Source: Streptomyces sp. STR69 (GTDB lineage: Bacteria; Actinomycetota; Actinomycetes; Streptomycetales; Streptomycetaceae). Taken from it: 64,000 nt of DNA. How positions within the stretch are numbered: the stretch's first letter is position 1; each line of letters starts with the position of its first letter. Below, piece by piece: positions 1 to 7,618 of this stretch. Made by a program: the position numbers and the translations under genes. Where the stretch lies: the NCBI RefSeq assembly GCF_024519455.1, contig NZ_JALJRY010000009.1:217168-281167 (forward strand), written 5' to 3'. The notes under the pieces were generated by a model. That model had not been told where the DNA came from. It made no database searches and saw only the letters and a program-made list of their open reading frames with translations.

Positions 1-1
1 C

Positions 2-316
2 GACGGGGCATCCGCGTCACCCACCCGCGCCGCGACCGCCGCACCGTCCCCGGTGGCGAGCGCCACCCGGGTGCCGACCCCGGTCCCCAGCGCCACCACC
101 GACCCGCGCGCGAGCGCCGAGCCCTCCGCCGAACCGACCGTGGCGCCGAGCCAGGTCGCCACCGTCCCCCGCGGCGCCCCGGACACCGGTGTCGCGCCGG
201 CGTCGAAGTCGTCGGGCGACCTGTCGACCACCCTGATCGGCGGGGCAGCCGCCGCGGCCGTCGTCGGTGGCGGCGCCTTCGTCGTCGTACGGCGCCGGAG
301 GGCGACCGGGGCATGA
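2..316 (+). CDS. C-terminal end of a cell-wall-sorted surface protein (5' partial)
   Basis: The reading frame is open from the window edge and gives the last 104 residues of a larger protein. The segment is rich in Pro, Ala, Thr and Ser, as in an extended wall-spanning stalk. Near the end it has APDTG, a spacer, a hydrophobic Ala/Gly/Val stretch and an RRRR tail. This is the three-part layout of a sortase sorting signal, with APDTG in place of LPXTG. The stop overlaps the sortase start (ATGA), so the two are probably co-translated and the protein is probably the substrate of that sortase. The N-terminal domains lie outside the window, so the activity is unknown. Confidence 0.75.
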   Translation, partial: DGASASPTRAATAAPSPVASATRVPTPVPSATTDPRASAEPSAEPTVAPSQVATVPRGAPDTGVAPASKSSGDLSTTLIGGAAAAAVVGGGAFVVVRRRRATGA

Positions 317-963
317 CCTCGCTCTCCAGGCGCGCCTTCGTCACGGCATCGGCGGCGGCCCTGCTCACCGGCTGCGGCGGCGGACACGGGACCGCCCCGA
401 CCACGAACTCCGCCGCGAAGCAAGGGAGTTCGGGGCAGGGTGGTTCGCAGCCGGGGAGTCAGACGTCCTCGGCGCGGACCGGCACCAAGGCGGTGCACGC
501 CCTCGCGCGGTCCGTCCCGGTCACCCTGCGCGTCCCGGCCATCGGGGTCGACACCCCGGTCATGCAGCTGGGGCTGGCCGCGGACGGCACCGTGCAGGTG
601 CCGCCGATCACGGCGCACGACCGGGCGGGCTGGTACCGGTACTCGCCGACCCCCGGCCGGACCGGGCCGTCGGTGATTCTCGGGCATGTGACGGTCGGCG
701 CGTACGGGGACGGGGTCTTCCGCCACCTCGCGCTGCTGCGCGTGGGGGAGCGGATCGACGCGGTCCTGGAGAACGGTACGACGGCCACGTTCACCGTCAC
801 CGCCGTACGGACGGTCGCCAAGGCCGACTTCCCGTCGGACGAGGTGTACGGGAACGTGGACCGCCCCGAACTGCGGCTCATCACCTGCGGCGGGACCCGT
901 ACCGGTACGGGATATCTCGACAACGTGATCGTCTTCGCGGCACTGACCTCCGCGAGCCCCTGA
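313..963 (+). CDS. class F sortase with lipoprotein-type N-terminus
   Basis: A 216-residue protein of the actinobacterial class F sortase family, a cysteine transpeptidase that attaches surface proteins outside the membrane. Visible are GH at His125 (ILGHVTVG), the active-site Cys192 in LITCGG, and a nearby Arg196 before GYLDN that is a candidate for the third catalytic residue. The N-terminus reads SRRAFVTASAAALLTGC: a Tat-like twin arginine and a lipobox with Cys21, rather than the plain membrane anchor usual in sortases. The start overlaps the upstream surface-protein stop by 4 bases, which suggests a dedicated enzyme-substrate pair. Family assignment is firm; the lipid anchor is inferred. 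Confidence 0.88.
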   Translation: MTSLSRRAFVTASAAALLTGCGGGHGTAPTTNSAAKQGSSGQGGSQPGSQTSSARTGTKAVHALARSVPVTLRVPAIGVDTPVMQLGLAADGTVQVPPITAHDRAGWYRYSPTPGRTGPSVILGHVTVGAYGDGVFRHLALLRVGERIDAVLENGTTATFTVTAVRTVAKADFPSDEVYGNVDRPELRLITCGGTRTGTGYLDNVIVFAALTSASP

Positions 964-975
964 CCCGGTCCGGAT

Positions 976-1009
976 CCCGGACCGCCGGAACCCGTGCCGG
1001 CGGTCCGGG
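976..1009 (+). terminator. strong hairpin between sortase and sigma factor genes
   Basis: A perfect 13-bp inverted repeat (976-988 with 997-1009, 8-base loop) begins 13 bases after the sortase stop and is followed by TCTT. It should end or attenuate transcription from the sortase gene. It ends only about 10 bases before the GTG proposed as the sigma-factor start, so it could also limit translation of that gene. Confidence 0.6.
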
Positions 1010-1019
1010 GTCTTCCCCG

Positions 1020-1541
1020 GTGAACCTCACCACCCCCCTACGGAGCATGTTGAAACGGTCCCGCGAGACGGCAGCGTCCGAACTGTTCGCCGCCGTCTAC
1101 CCGCGCCTCGCCGGCTGGTGCCGCCGGCTCGTCGACGACGACGAGACGGCCCACGAGATCGCCTCCGAGGCCTTCACCCGGCTCTGGGCCCGCTGGACGA
1201 AGGTGGCGGAACCGCGCGGTTTCCTCTACGTCACCGCGGCCAACCTGGTCCGGGACCACTGGCGCAAACTGGAGCGCGAACGCCGGGCCGTGCGCCGCGC
1301 CACCACCGAGGAAGCGGTACGACCGCCCGCCGAACAGGCCGACCCGTCCGTACGGCTGCTCGTGCAGTCGCTGCCGGAACGACTGCGCGTCCCGATCCTC
1401 CTGCACTACTACGCTGACATGCCGATCCGGGAGGTGTCCGTGTTGACCGGGCGCAAGGAAGGAACCATCAAGGCCGACCTCCACGCGGCCCGCGAACTGC
1501 TCCGAGCCCATCTGAGGAGAAGCCTTGACCACACACTTTGA
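1020..1541 (+). CDS. ECF-type RNA polymerase sigma factor
   Basis: About 173 residues with the two-domain layout of group 4 (ECF) sigma factors. Region 2 spans roughly residues 20-75 (ELFAAVYPRLAGWC to LWARW, then the DHWRK helix). Region 4 spans roughly 115-165 (LPERLRVPILLHYYADM, then a helix-turn-helix ending in KEGTIKADLHAARE). It should direct core RNA polymerase to a small regulon. The start is uncertain: GTG 1020 fits the domain length but has only GGGG as ribosome-binding signal and sits behind a hairpin; ATG 1047 and TTG 1050 are alternatives. The next gene overlaps its 3' end by 17 bases and is probably its membrane partner. Confidence 0.85.
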   Translation: MNLTTPLRSMLKRSRETAASELFAAVYPRLAGWCRRLVDDDETAHEIASEAFTRLWARWTKVAEPRGFLYVTAANLVRDHWRKLERERRAVRRATTEEAVRPPAEQADPSVRLLVQSLPERLRVPILLHYYADMPIREVSVLTGRKEGTIKADLHAARELLRAHLRRSLDHTL

Positions 1542-1980
1542 CGAGGAGGACGAGGGGCGGGAGCCCGACTTCGCCCTCGACGACCCCCTCACGGTCATCC
1601 TGCGGCCCTCCTCCGCCGAGTACCTGGGCCCGCCCCCCGGCCGCTACGAGTCGATCCGCCGCGGCGCGCACCGCCGCCGCCTGCTCCGCGCGGCGGCCGG
1701 CGCCGGCGCGACCTGCGCGGTCCTCGTCCTCGCCGCCCTCCCGTTGCGCCTGGCCCACCACGACGCACCGGTGACCCCCACGGTCCCCCTCGCCCCACCC
1801 CCCGCGAGCAGCACTCCCACGACTCCGGCCCCCCTGCCCGCCACCAAGGCGCCCAGCGCCAGCGTGGACCCGAGTCGCACGAGCGCCCCCACCACGGAAC
1901 CGTCCAGGACCCCCACGGCATCGGCCTCCGCCACGTCCCGAACCGTCGCCCCCTCGGCCGTACCGACCCGCACGCGGTAA
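1525..1980 (+). CDS. single-pass membrane protein paired with the sigma factor
   Basis: A 151-residue protein. The TTG start at 1525 follows GAGGAG at a normal distance and overlaps the sigma-factor 3' end, so the two are translationally coupled. The N-terminal 50 residues are charged and cytoplasmic (Asp/Glu-rich, then RRGAHRRRLLR). One membrane segment follows at about 58-76. The remaining 75 residues are a Pro/Thr/Ser-rich extracytoplasmic tail. Position and topology fit an anti-sigma or sensor partner, but no ZAS motif or known anti-sigma domain is visible, so the role is inferred from context only. Confidence 0.7.
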   Translation: MTTHFDEEDEGREPDFALDDPLTVILRPSSAEYLGPPPGRYESIRRGAHRRRLLRAAAGAGATCAVLVLAALPLRLAHHDAPVTPTVPLAPPPASSTPTTPAPLPATKAPSASVDPSRTSAPTTEPSRTPTASASATSRTVAPSAVPTRTR

Positions 1981-2056
1981 CTCCCGCACTCCTGACCCCT
2001 CGCAGCAGGCATTGCGCTGGGACGCGTGGTGACGGAGGACAGAGCCGCCGATTGTT

Positions 2057-2085
2057 TTGAACGTGTTCAATTATGGGCGTAGGCT
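2057..2085 (+). promoter_or_regulatory. promoter with palindromic operator over the -35 box
   Basis: TTGAAC at 2057-2062 and TAGGCT at 2080-2085 are 17 bases apart, a good housekeeping-type promoter. The -35 box is the left half of a perfect 14-bp palindrome, TTGAACGTGTTCAA (2057-2070), typical of a TetR-like dimer site. The expected transcription start falls on or next to the ATG at 2092, which has no Shine-Dalgarno sequence, so the message is probably leaderless. Confidence 0.6.
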
Positions 2086-2091
2086 GCCGCC

Positions 2092-2616
2092 ATGAACGAC
2101 AGAGCCGCCCTCCTGAAGGGCATCCGCGTCTGGCTTGGCCTGTTCGTCGTCTGTCTGGTGCTCAGCGGCGCCACCGCCTTCCCGCTGGTCCACGAACTCC
2201 GCTGGACCGAGGGCGTGTTGACGTCCCTGTCCGTACCGCACCACCTGCCCGCCCTCGCGGACTGGATCGAGCGCGTACGCCAGGGACTCGACACCGCCGA
2301 CACCGACTACCCCTTCCTCCTCTACGGCACGGACTGGCTGGCCTTCGCCCACCTCGTCATCGCGGTCGCCTTCTACGGCCCCTACCGCGACCCCGTCCGC
2401 AACATCTGGGTCGTCGAGTTCGGGATGATCGCCTGCGCCGGAATCATCCCGCTCGCTCTGGTCTGCGGACCGATCCGCGGAATTCCCCTCTGGTGGACGG
2501 TGATCGACATGTCCTTCGGGGTCATCGGGATCGTCCCGCTGTACGTCGTACGGAAGAAGATCAAGCGCCTGGAAGCAGTACTCGCGCCAACTCCCGCCCC
2601 CGCACCGGCTACTTGA
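2092..2616 (+). CDS. four-helix integral membrane protein, function unknown
   Basis: 174 residues with hydrophobic segments near 14-32, 82-97, 108-126 and 132-150. The motif TDWLAFAHLVIAVAFYGP next to a conserved Arg-Asp pair is recalled from uncharacterised bacterial membrane proteins; I do not know a function. No signal peptide or enzymatic motif is visible. The ATG has no ribosome-binding site and follows a promoter at the spacing expected of a leaderless message. The gene is convergent with the next one and their 3' ends overlap by 8 bases. Confidence 0.75.
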   Translation: MNDRAALLKGIRVWLGLFVVCLVLSGATAFPLVHELRWTEGVLTSLSVPHHLPALADWIERVRQGLDTADTDYPFLLYGTDWLAFAHLVIAVAFYGPYRDPVRNIWVVEFGMIACAGIIPLALVCGPIRGIPLWWTVIDMSFGVIGIVPLYVVRKKIKRLEAVLAPTPAPAPAT

Positions 2617-3766
2617 GCGCGGCCAGCGCGATCCGCATCGCGACCGCGTTCATCGACTCGCCCTTGGCGTCCGTCGAGTCGACCGAGTAGACGAGCGTGC
2701 GGGACAGGTCGCGGGTGGCGAGGACCACCGTGCTGTAGCCGTACCGGGCACCGGACTTGAGCCAGTACACCTTCCCGCCGTACTCGAAGCGCTGGAGCCC
2801 GGCGCTGTAACCGGCGCCCTCGACACCGGCAGGCACCGTGAACATCTCCTTCAGCTGCGGCCCCGGCACGATCCGCCCCCGGAACAGCGCCGTGACCAGC
2901 CGCTCCAGATCGGCGGTCGTCGAGATCATGTCGCCGGCCGCCCACCGGTCCGCCTGGTTCCAATCCGTGACGTCGACGAACTTCGTTGTGCCGTCGGCCT
3001 GTTGGACCACCTGGTAACCGTGGTTGTGCGGGCCGCGGATCCGCGGGTCGGTGCCGGGGAAGTACGTGTCCCGCATGCCTGCCGGCCGCAGCACGAGCCG
3101 GGTGGCCTCCGAGGCGTACGAGTGTCCCGTCACTCTCTCGACCAGCAGGCCGAGGATCGTGTAGTTGATGTTGAGGTAGTCCTGCCGCTCACCCGGCCGG
3201 AACTCCGGCCCCTTCGCCACCGCCGACGCCACCACCTCCCTCGGCGTGAGCGTGTCGAAGCGGTGCGCGTACTGGTCCTCGAAGGCGTCCCCGAAACCGT
3301 CACCGGCCTGGATACCACTCGTGTGGTTCAGCAACTGCCGTACGGATATGGGCTCGAAGGCCTTCGTGAGCAGCCCCGGCAGATAGTGCTGGACCGGTGT
3401 GTCCAGGTCGACCTTCCCCTGCGCCGCCAGCCGCAGCACGGTCGCAGCCGTCACGACCTTCGTCGTCGAACCGGCCCGGAAACGCGCGTCGGGATCGGCG
3501 GCGGCACCGCTCTCCAGATCGTGCACCCCGGCACTCCCGCGCCAGCTCCCGTCCGTCCCTCCCACCCGCACGAGAGCCGCCGTGGCATCCGCGTCCGGCA
3601 GCCCGGCGAGCGCCGCGCGCAGCGCCTCGGCGTCCGGACCGGCCGTCCCCCGTACGGCAGTCGAGGCGGACGAGGACACGGCGAACGCGGGTGCGGCCAG
3701 CGGCCCGGCCGCGAGCGCGAGGACGAGGGAGGCGGTGAGGACGGTGGTGCGGCGGCGGGCGCGCAT
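2609..3766 (-). CDS. exported serine beta-lactamase-family hydrolase (D-Ala-D-Ala carboxypeptidase type)
   Basis: A 385-residue secreted protein. ATG 3766 is preferred over the upstream ATG at 3850 because AGGAGC lies just before it and it gives a proper Sec signal peptide (RARRR, hydrophobic core, cut near AFA-VS). The serine penicillin-recognising fold shows S100-T-T-K103 (SxxK nucleophile and base), Y197-L-N199 (YxN) and K337-S-G339 in place of HTG/KTG. This matches Streptomyces R61-type DD-peptidases and related esterases. Likely role: trimming peptidoglycan peptides or hydrolysing a small ester or amide outside the cell. Substrate cannot be set from sequence alone. Confidence 0.88.
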   Translation of the reverse strand: MRARRRTTVLTASLVLALAAGPLAAPAFAVSSSASTAVRGTAGPDAEALRAALAGLPDADATAALVRVGGTDGSWRGSAGVHDLESGAAADPDARFRAGSTTKVVTAATVLRLAAQGKVDLDTPVQHYLPGLLTKAFEPISVRQLLNHTSGIQAGDGFGDAFEDQYAHRFDTLTPREVVASAVAKGPEFRPGERQDYLNINYTILGLLVERVTGHSYASEATRLVLRPAGMRDTYFPGTDPRIRGPHNHGYQVVQQADGTTKFVDVTDWNQADRWAAGDMISTTADLERLVTALFRGRIVPGPQLKEMFTVPAGVEGAGYSAGLQRFEYGGKVYWLKSGARYGYSTVVLATRDLSRTLVYSVDSTDAKGESMNAVAMRIALAALK

Positions 3767-4021
3767 CGGCTGCTCCTGGAATCTCCGGCGGGTGTCGGTG
3801 ATCAGCCTCGTCCGGTACGCCCGTTCCCGGATCGTCGGCGAGGAGGGCACCCGCCCCTGGTGACACCCGGACCAACTCCCTTACAGGGCAAGGGATTTAC
3901 CCGGGTTTCCCCCTACGGGATCCGACTCGGCGCCGTAGCGGCCGTAAAAACTGTTATCGCCGAACCCTTCACTCCGTCTCCCCCTGCGTCCCCAGTCCCC
4001 TCACGCACCGGAGCCACCCAC

Positions 4022-5347
4022 ATGGCCACGCATGCACCCGAGCCGACCAGCCCGTCCGAGCCGACCGGCGCCCGCAAGCCCGCGAACAGGCACCGCCTCA
4101 CCCGCCGGGGCCTGTTCACGCTCGGTGGCGGAGTCGCGGCGGCGGGAGTCGTCGGCGGCGGGATCGCCGCGTTCTCCGGCGGCGGCGCGGATGCCGCGCA
4201 GCCCGGCACGGGCACGGCCATCGGCACCGCCACCGCCCGGCCGCAGGCTCTGATCCACCCGGGCATGCTGCACAACGCCGGTGACCTGCACCGCGCCAAG
4301 GTCCGCGTCGCCGCCCGCAAGGCCCCCTGGCTGAAGGGCTGGACGCGGCTCACCGACAACAGGCACTCCGCGAGCACCTGGCAGCCCCGCCCGCAGGCCG
4401 TCGTCGTCCGCGGCGGCACCGGCCAGAACTACGTCACCCTCTACAACGACATCCACGCCGCCTACCAGAACGCCCTGCGTTGGCAGATCGGCGGCACCAA
4501 GGCCAACGGCGACACGGCCGTCGCCATCCTCAACGCCTGGTCGGCCACGCTCACTTCGGTCAACGGCAACGCCGACCGCTTCCTCGCCTCCGGCATCTAC
4601 GGCTACCAGTTCGCCAACGCGGCCGAACTCGTCCGCGACCACCCGGACTTCGAGTTCGCCCGCTTCAAGAAGATGCTGCGCACCGTCTTCATGCCGATGA
4701 ACACCGACTTCCTGACCAACCACAACACCGCCAACATCACCAACTACTGGGCCAATTGGGACCTGTGCAACGTCGCCTCCCTCATGGCCACCGGCATCCT
4801 GTGCGACGACCGCGCCACCTTCGAACGCGCGGTGACCTACATGAAGTCCGGTGCGGGCAACGGCTCGTTCAAGCACGCCATCCCCTTCGTCTACGGCGGC
4901 CAGAACCTCGCCCAGTGGCAGGAGAGCGGCCGGGACCAGGGCCACACCATGATGGGCATGGGCCTCATGGGCGCGATCTGCGAGATGGCCTGGAACCAGG
5001 GCGTCGACCTCTACGGCCACCTCGACAACCGGTTCATGAAGGCCGCCGAGTACGTCGCCAAGTACAACCTCGGCGCGGCCGTGCCCTTCACGACGTACGC
5101 CTGGCGCAGCGGACAGGGCGCCGGACGATACATGGATCAACCTGTGATCTCCGACATAGCCCGGGGCGCCGTTCGCCCGGTTTGGGAGATTCTGTACAAC
5201 CACTACGCCCGTCGACGGCGCCTGAGCACCCCGTTCATCACCCTCATGGCTGAGAAGGTGCGTGCGGAGGGCGGTGGCGGCGACTACGGGCCCAACAGCG
5301 GCGGCTACGACCAACTCGGCTTCGGAACACTGCTGTACAGCAAGTGA
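4022..5347 (+). CDS. exported polysaccharide lyase, alginate-lyase superfamily
   Basis: 441 residues with a Tat signal (R28-R29-G, hydrophobic run to about 52). The body matches the alginate-lyase domain family (PF05426 type): NHNTANITNYWANWD at 233-247, a helical repeat containing CDDRATFERAV, and the ESGRDQGHTMMGMG motif at 301-314, followed by WNQGVDLYG. The NHN and RDQGHT blocks carry the Asn, His and Gln that serve in beta-elimination of uronic-acid glycans. The overall pattern resembles PL38-like glucuronan or alginate lyases more than classical AlgL. The gene stands alone, with no uronate uptake or catabolic genes beside it. ATG 4022 has a GGAG upstream. Confidence 0.78.
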   Translation: MATHAPEPTSPSEPTGARKPANRHRLTRRGLFTLGGGVAAAGVVGGGIAAFSGGGADAAQPGTGTAIGTATARPQALIHPGMLHNAGDLHRAKVRVAARKAPWLKGWTRLTDNRHSASTWQPRPQAVVVRGGTGQNYVTLYNDIHAAYQNALRWQIGGTKANGDTAVAILNAWSATLTSVNGNADRFLASGIYGYQFANAAELVRDHPDFEFARFKKMLRTVFMPMNTDFLTNHNTANITNYWANWDLCNVASLMATGILCDDRATFERAVTYMKSGAGNGSFKHAIPFVYGGQNLAQWQESGRDQGHTMMGMGLMGAICEMAWNQGVDLYGHLDNRFMKAAEYVAKYNLGAAVPFTTYAWRSGQGAGRYMDQPVISDIARGAVRPVWEILYNHYARRRRLSTPFITLMAEKVRAEGGGGDYGPNSGGYDQLGFGTLLYSK

Positions 5348-5390
5348 CACCGTCGTCGACCACGTGACACCGGGGAGGGCGAAGGGCGAC

Positions 5391-7292
5391 ATGGACGGAC
5401 GGCAGTGGCACTCGACCATCGCGGCGGCACAGGCCGGTGACCGGCGGGCCCTGGACGAACTGGTCGCGGGCTGGCTGCCGTTGGTCTACAACGTGGTCGG
5501 CCGCGCCCTCAACGGCCACGCCGACGTGGACGACGTGGTCCAGGAGACGATGCTCCGCGCAGTCGACCACCTCGGCTCGCTCCGTGACCCCGACAGCTTC
5601 CGGTCCTGGCTGGTCGCGATCGCCATGCGCCAGATCCGGGACCGGGCCCGCCGCCGCAAGTCCCCCGACCAACTCCCGGACGGGCTACCGGGCGACGCTG
5701 CCGACTTCGCCGAACTCACGGTCCTGCGGCTCCAGTTGGAGGGCCAGCGGCGCGAGGTCGCGGAGGCGGTGCGCTGGCTCGACGACGAGGACCGACAACT
5801 CCTCTCCCTGTGGTGGCTGGAGGTCGGCGGCGAACTCACCCGCCGCGAACTGGCGTCGGCGGTGGGCATCAGCCGCCAGCACGCGGCGGTCCGCGTCCAG
5901 CGCATGAAGGAACGCCTGGAGACGGCCCGGGGCATCGTCCGCGCTCTCGACGGCGCCTGCCCCGATCTCCGCGAGGTCACCGCCCGCTGGGACGGCCGCC
6001 AGGACTCGGTCTGGCGCAAACGCCTGGCCCGCCACCTACGAGGCTGCGCCTACTGCGGCGACCCCCGAGAGTCCGTCGTACCGGCGGAACGCCTCCTCGT
6101 CGGCATCGCCCTGGTCCCCCTCCCGCTCGGCTTCACCTTGTCACTGGCCTTCGGCGCGAAGACGGCGGCTGCGGCGGGAATGGCGGGGGCGGCCTTTGCG
6201 GCCGGGGCAAGTGGGACGGGTGGGGCGAGCGGGGCGGCTGGCGCGGTGGGGGCTGCTGGTGTCGTCGGGGCGGGCGGGTCCGTGGGGGCGGCAGGAGCGG
6301 CGGGCTCCGTGGGATCGGCGGGTGCGACGGGTGCGGTGCACGGGGCCGGGGCCGTGGGTTCGGCGGGCGCGGCCGGAGTCCCGGGTGTCGCGGGGGCCGC
6401 CGGTTCCGCCGGTACGCCCGCCGGGTGGTCGGCCAAGTTGCTGGGGGTGTTGACCAAGCCCGCCGTCGCCGTGGCAGCCGGTGCCACGATCGCCGCCGGC
6501 GGCCTGTACGCAGTCACCCACACCCCGGACGACCCGCCCCCGAAGGCCCTCACCCCCACAGTCACGGCTGGTACCTTCCCCGCCCCGTCCGCCACCGGAG
6601 CGCCCGCGTGGTCCACCGCTCCCTCGCCGACTCCCACCCCCTCCCCGTCGAAGACGACCACCACCCCCTACGGCTCGGTCGTCGACGCCGTGGACCGGGC
6701 CCCGAACCCCGACACCCCACCCGCAGCGCTCCCGCACCGCCCGGCCGCCGGCCTCACCAGCACCGGCGGAGCGCACGCCACCATGAACCACCGCGGGGAC
6801 AACGTGACGCTCAGCGGCCAGGGTTACGTCCTCGTCCGCTGGCAGATCTCACCGCAGTACCGCTCCGGCGCGCTGGTCATGCCGAGTTGGACCGCTCTGA
6901 AGGGCAAGCTCTTCCACGTGGCCTCGGGCGGCGGTCGCCGCATGGACGACCCGGTCAGCACCACCGACCCCACCGCCACCGGCATGGGCAACAAGACCAT
7001 CGGCTACGACGTCCTGCCCACCGGCACCCAACAGATGTGGCAGAACGAGTACTTCTACGTCGACGGCAGCGTCACCCTCACCGTCAACGAACGCGGCGCC
7101 GACTACGGCCTCAACGTCTTCCCCACCACCTGGGACGCCGTGGAGCAGGACATCACCACCGGCCCCACCCAGGGCGCGACCCGCTACGGCCTGACCCGCG
7201 ACACCGGAAAGGACAACGCCCCGGTACCCCAGTACGTCACCCGCACCACCCCGGCCGACCCGGCGACGGTCGCTCAGGCCTCCCGGGTCTGA
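5391..7292 (+). CDS. ECF sigma factor fused to zinc-finger, membrane, Gly-rich and surface domains
   Basis: 633 residues, over three times the usual ECF length. Residues 1-180 are a sigma-70 factor: region 2 with DVDDVVQETMLRAVDHL and region 4 with the ELASAVGISRQHAAVRVQR helix-turn-helix. H215-x3-C219-x2-C222 (HLRGCAYC) then matches the zinc anti-sigma (ZAS) core. Hydrophobic segments at about 236-256 and 356-375 flank a collagen-like run of Gly-x-x triplets (about 263-345). A Pro/Thr linker and a 190-residue C-terminal domain (about 440-633) follow, presumably outside the cell. I infer a sigma factor tethered through its own anti-sigma-like and sensor parts. ATG 5391 has GGGAGG upstream. 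Confidence 0.8.
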   Translation: MDGRQWHSTIAAAQAGDRRALDELVAGWLPLVYNVVGRALNGHADVDDVVQETMLRAVDHLGSLRDPDSFRSWLVAIAMRQIRDRARRRKSPDQLPDGLPGDAADFAELTVLRLQLEGQRREVAEAVRWLDDEDRQLLSLWWLEVGGELTRRELASAVGISRQHAAVRVQRMKERLETARGIVRALDGACPDLREVTARWDGRQDSVWRKRLARHLRGCAYCGDPRESVVPAERLLVGIALVPLPLGFTLSLAFGAKTAAAAGMAGAAFAAGASGTGGASGAAGAVGAAGVVGAGGSVGAAGAAGSVGSAGATGAVHGAGAVGSAGAAGVPGVAGAAGSAGTPAGWSAKLLGVLTKPAVAVAAGATIAAGGLYAVTHTPDDPPPKALTPTVTAGTFPAPSATGAPAWSTAPSPTPTPSPSKTTTTPYGSVVDAVDRAPNPDTPPAALPHRPAAGLTSTGGAHATMNHRGDNVTLSGQGYVLVRWQISPQYRSGALVMPSWTALKGKLFHVASGGGRRMDDPVSTTDPTATGMGNKTIGYDVLPTGTQQMWQNEYFYVDGSVTLTVNERGADYGLNVFPTTWDAVEQDITTGPTQGATRYGLTRDTGKDNAPVPQYVTRTTPADPATVAQASRV

Positions 7293-7548
7293 CCACCCCG
7301 CGCGCAGTCGTCCTGCGCGGCCACGACCTCGTCCCCGTGCTCGAAGGCCCAGGCCCCGAACGCGTCGATCGGTTCGAGCAACGTCCGCCCCAGCGCCGTG
7401 AGTTCGTACTCCACCCGCGGCGGCGAACCACCGTAGGACCGCCGCGCCCACAGCAGCACTACGCAGTCCAGGTGTTGCCGAGCAGCTCGAAGGCGAGCCG
7501 GGCCCGGCAGTCGGCGAGAAACACGGGGTCGGAGGTCACGCACCACAT
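7274..7548 (-). pseudogene. HxlR-family transcriptional regulator, frameshifted and internally deleted
   Basis: The first frame reads DCRARLAFELLGNTWTA, the classic HxlR N-terminus, then stops. One base later the next frame continues VVLLWARR and then SYGGSPPRVEYELT, the C-terminal HxlR block ending in IDAFGAWAFEHGDE. Restoring one base after codon TGG-ACT-GC rejoins the frames. Compared with the family, about 35 residues of the winged-helix core between the two blocks are also missing, including the recognition helix. The gene therefore should not make a DNA-binding protein. It sits downstream of the GDPD gene's 3' end, on the same strand. Confidence 0.8.
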
Positions 7549-7618
7549 GGTGCCCGAGCGGCTTCCTACTGTCGTGCCATGCGAAGAGGAACGGAACCGC
7601 GCGCCCCCGCCGCCGCCC

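Noticed and set aside
4001..5419. Long open frames antisense to the polysaccharide lyase and many other genes
   Set aside because: Their products are Arg/Gly/Val or His/Arg-rich with no family motifs, as expected for shadow frames in 70 percent GC DNA; the forward genes carry catalytic motifs and ribosome-binding sites.
6178..6430. Gly-rich stretch of the fused sigma factor as a frameshift artefact
   Set aside because: The frame stays open, keeps Gly-x-x periodicity and continues into a sensible membrane helix and C-terminal domain; other frames are worse.
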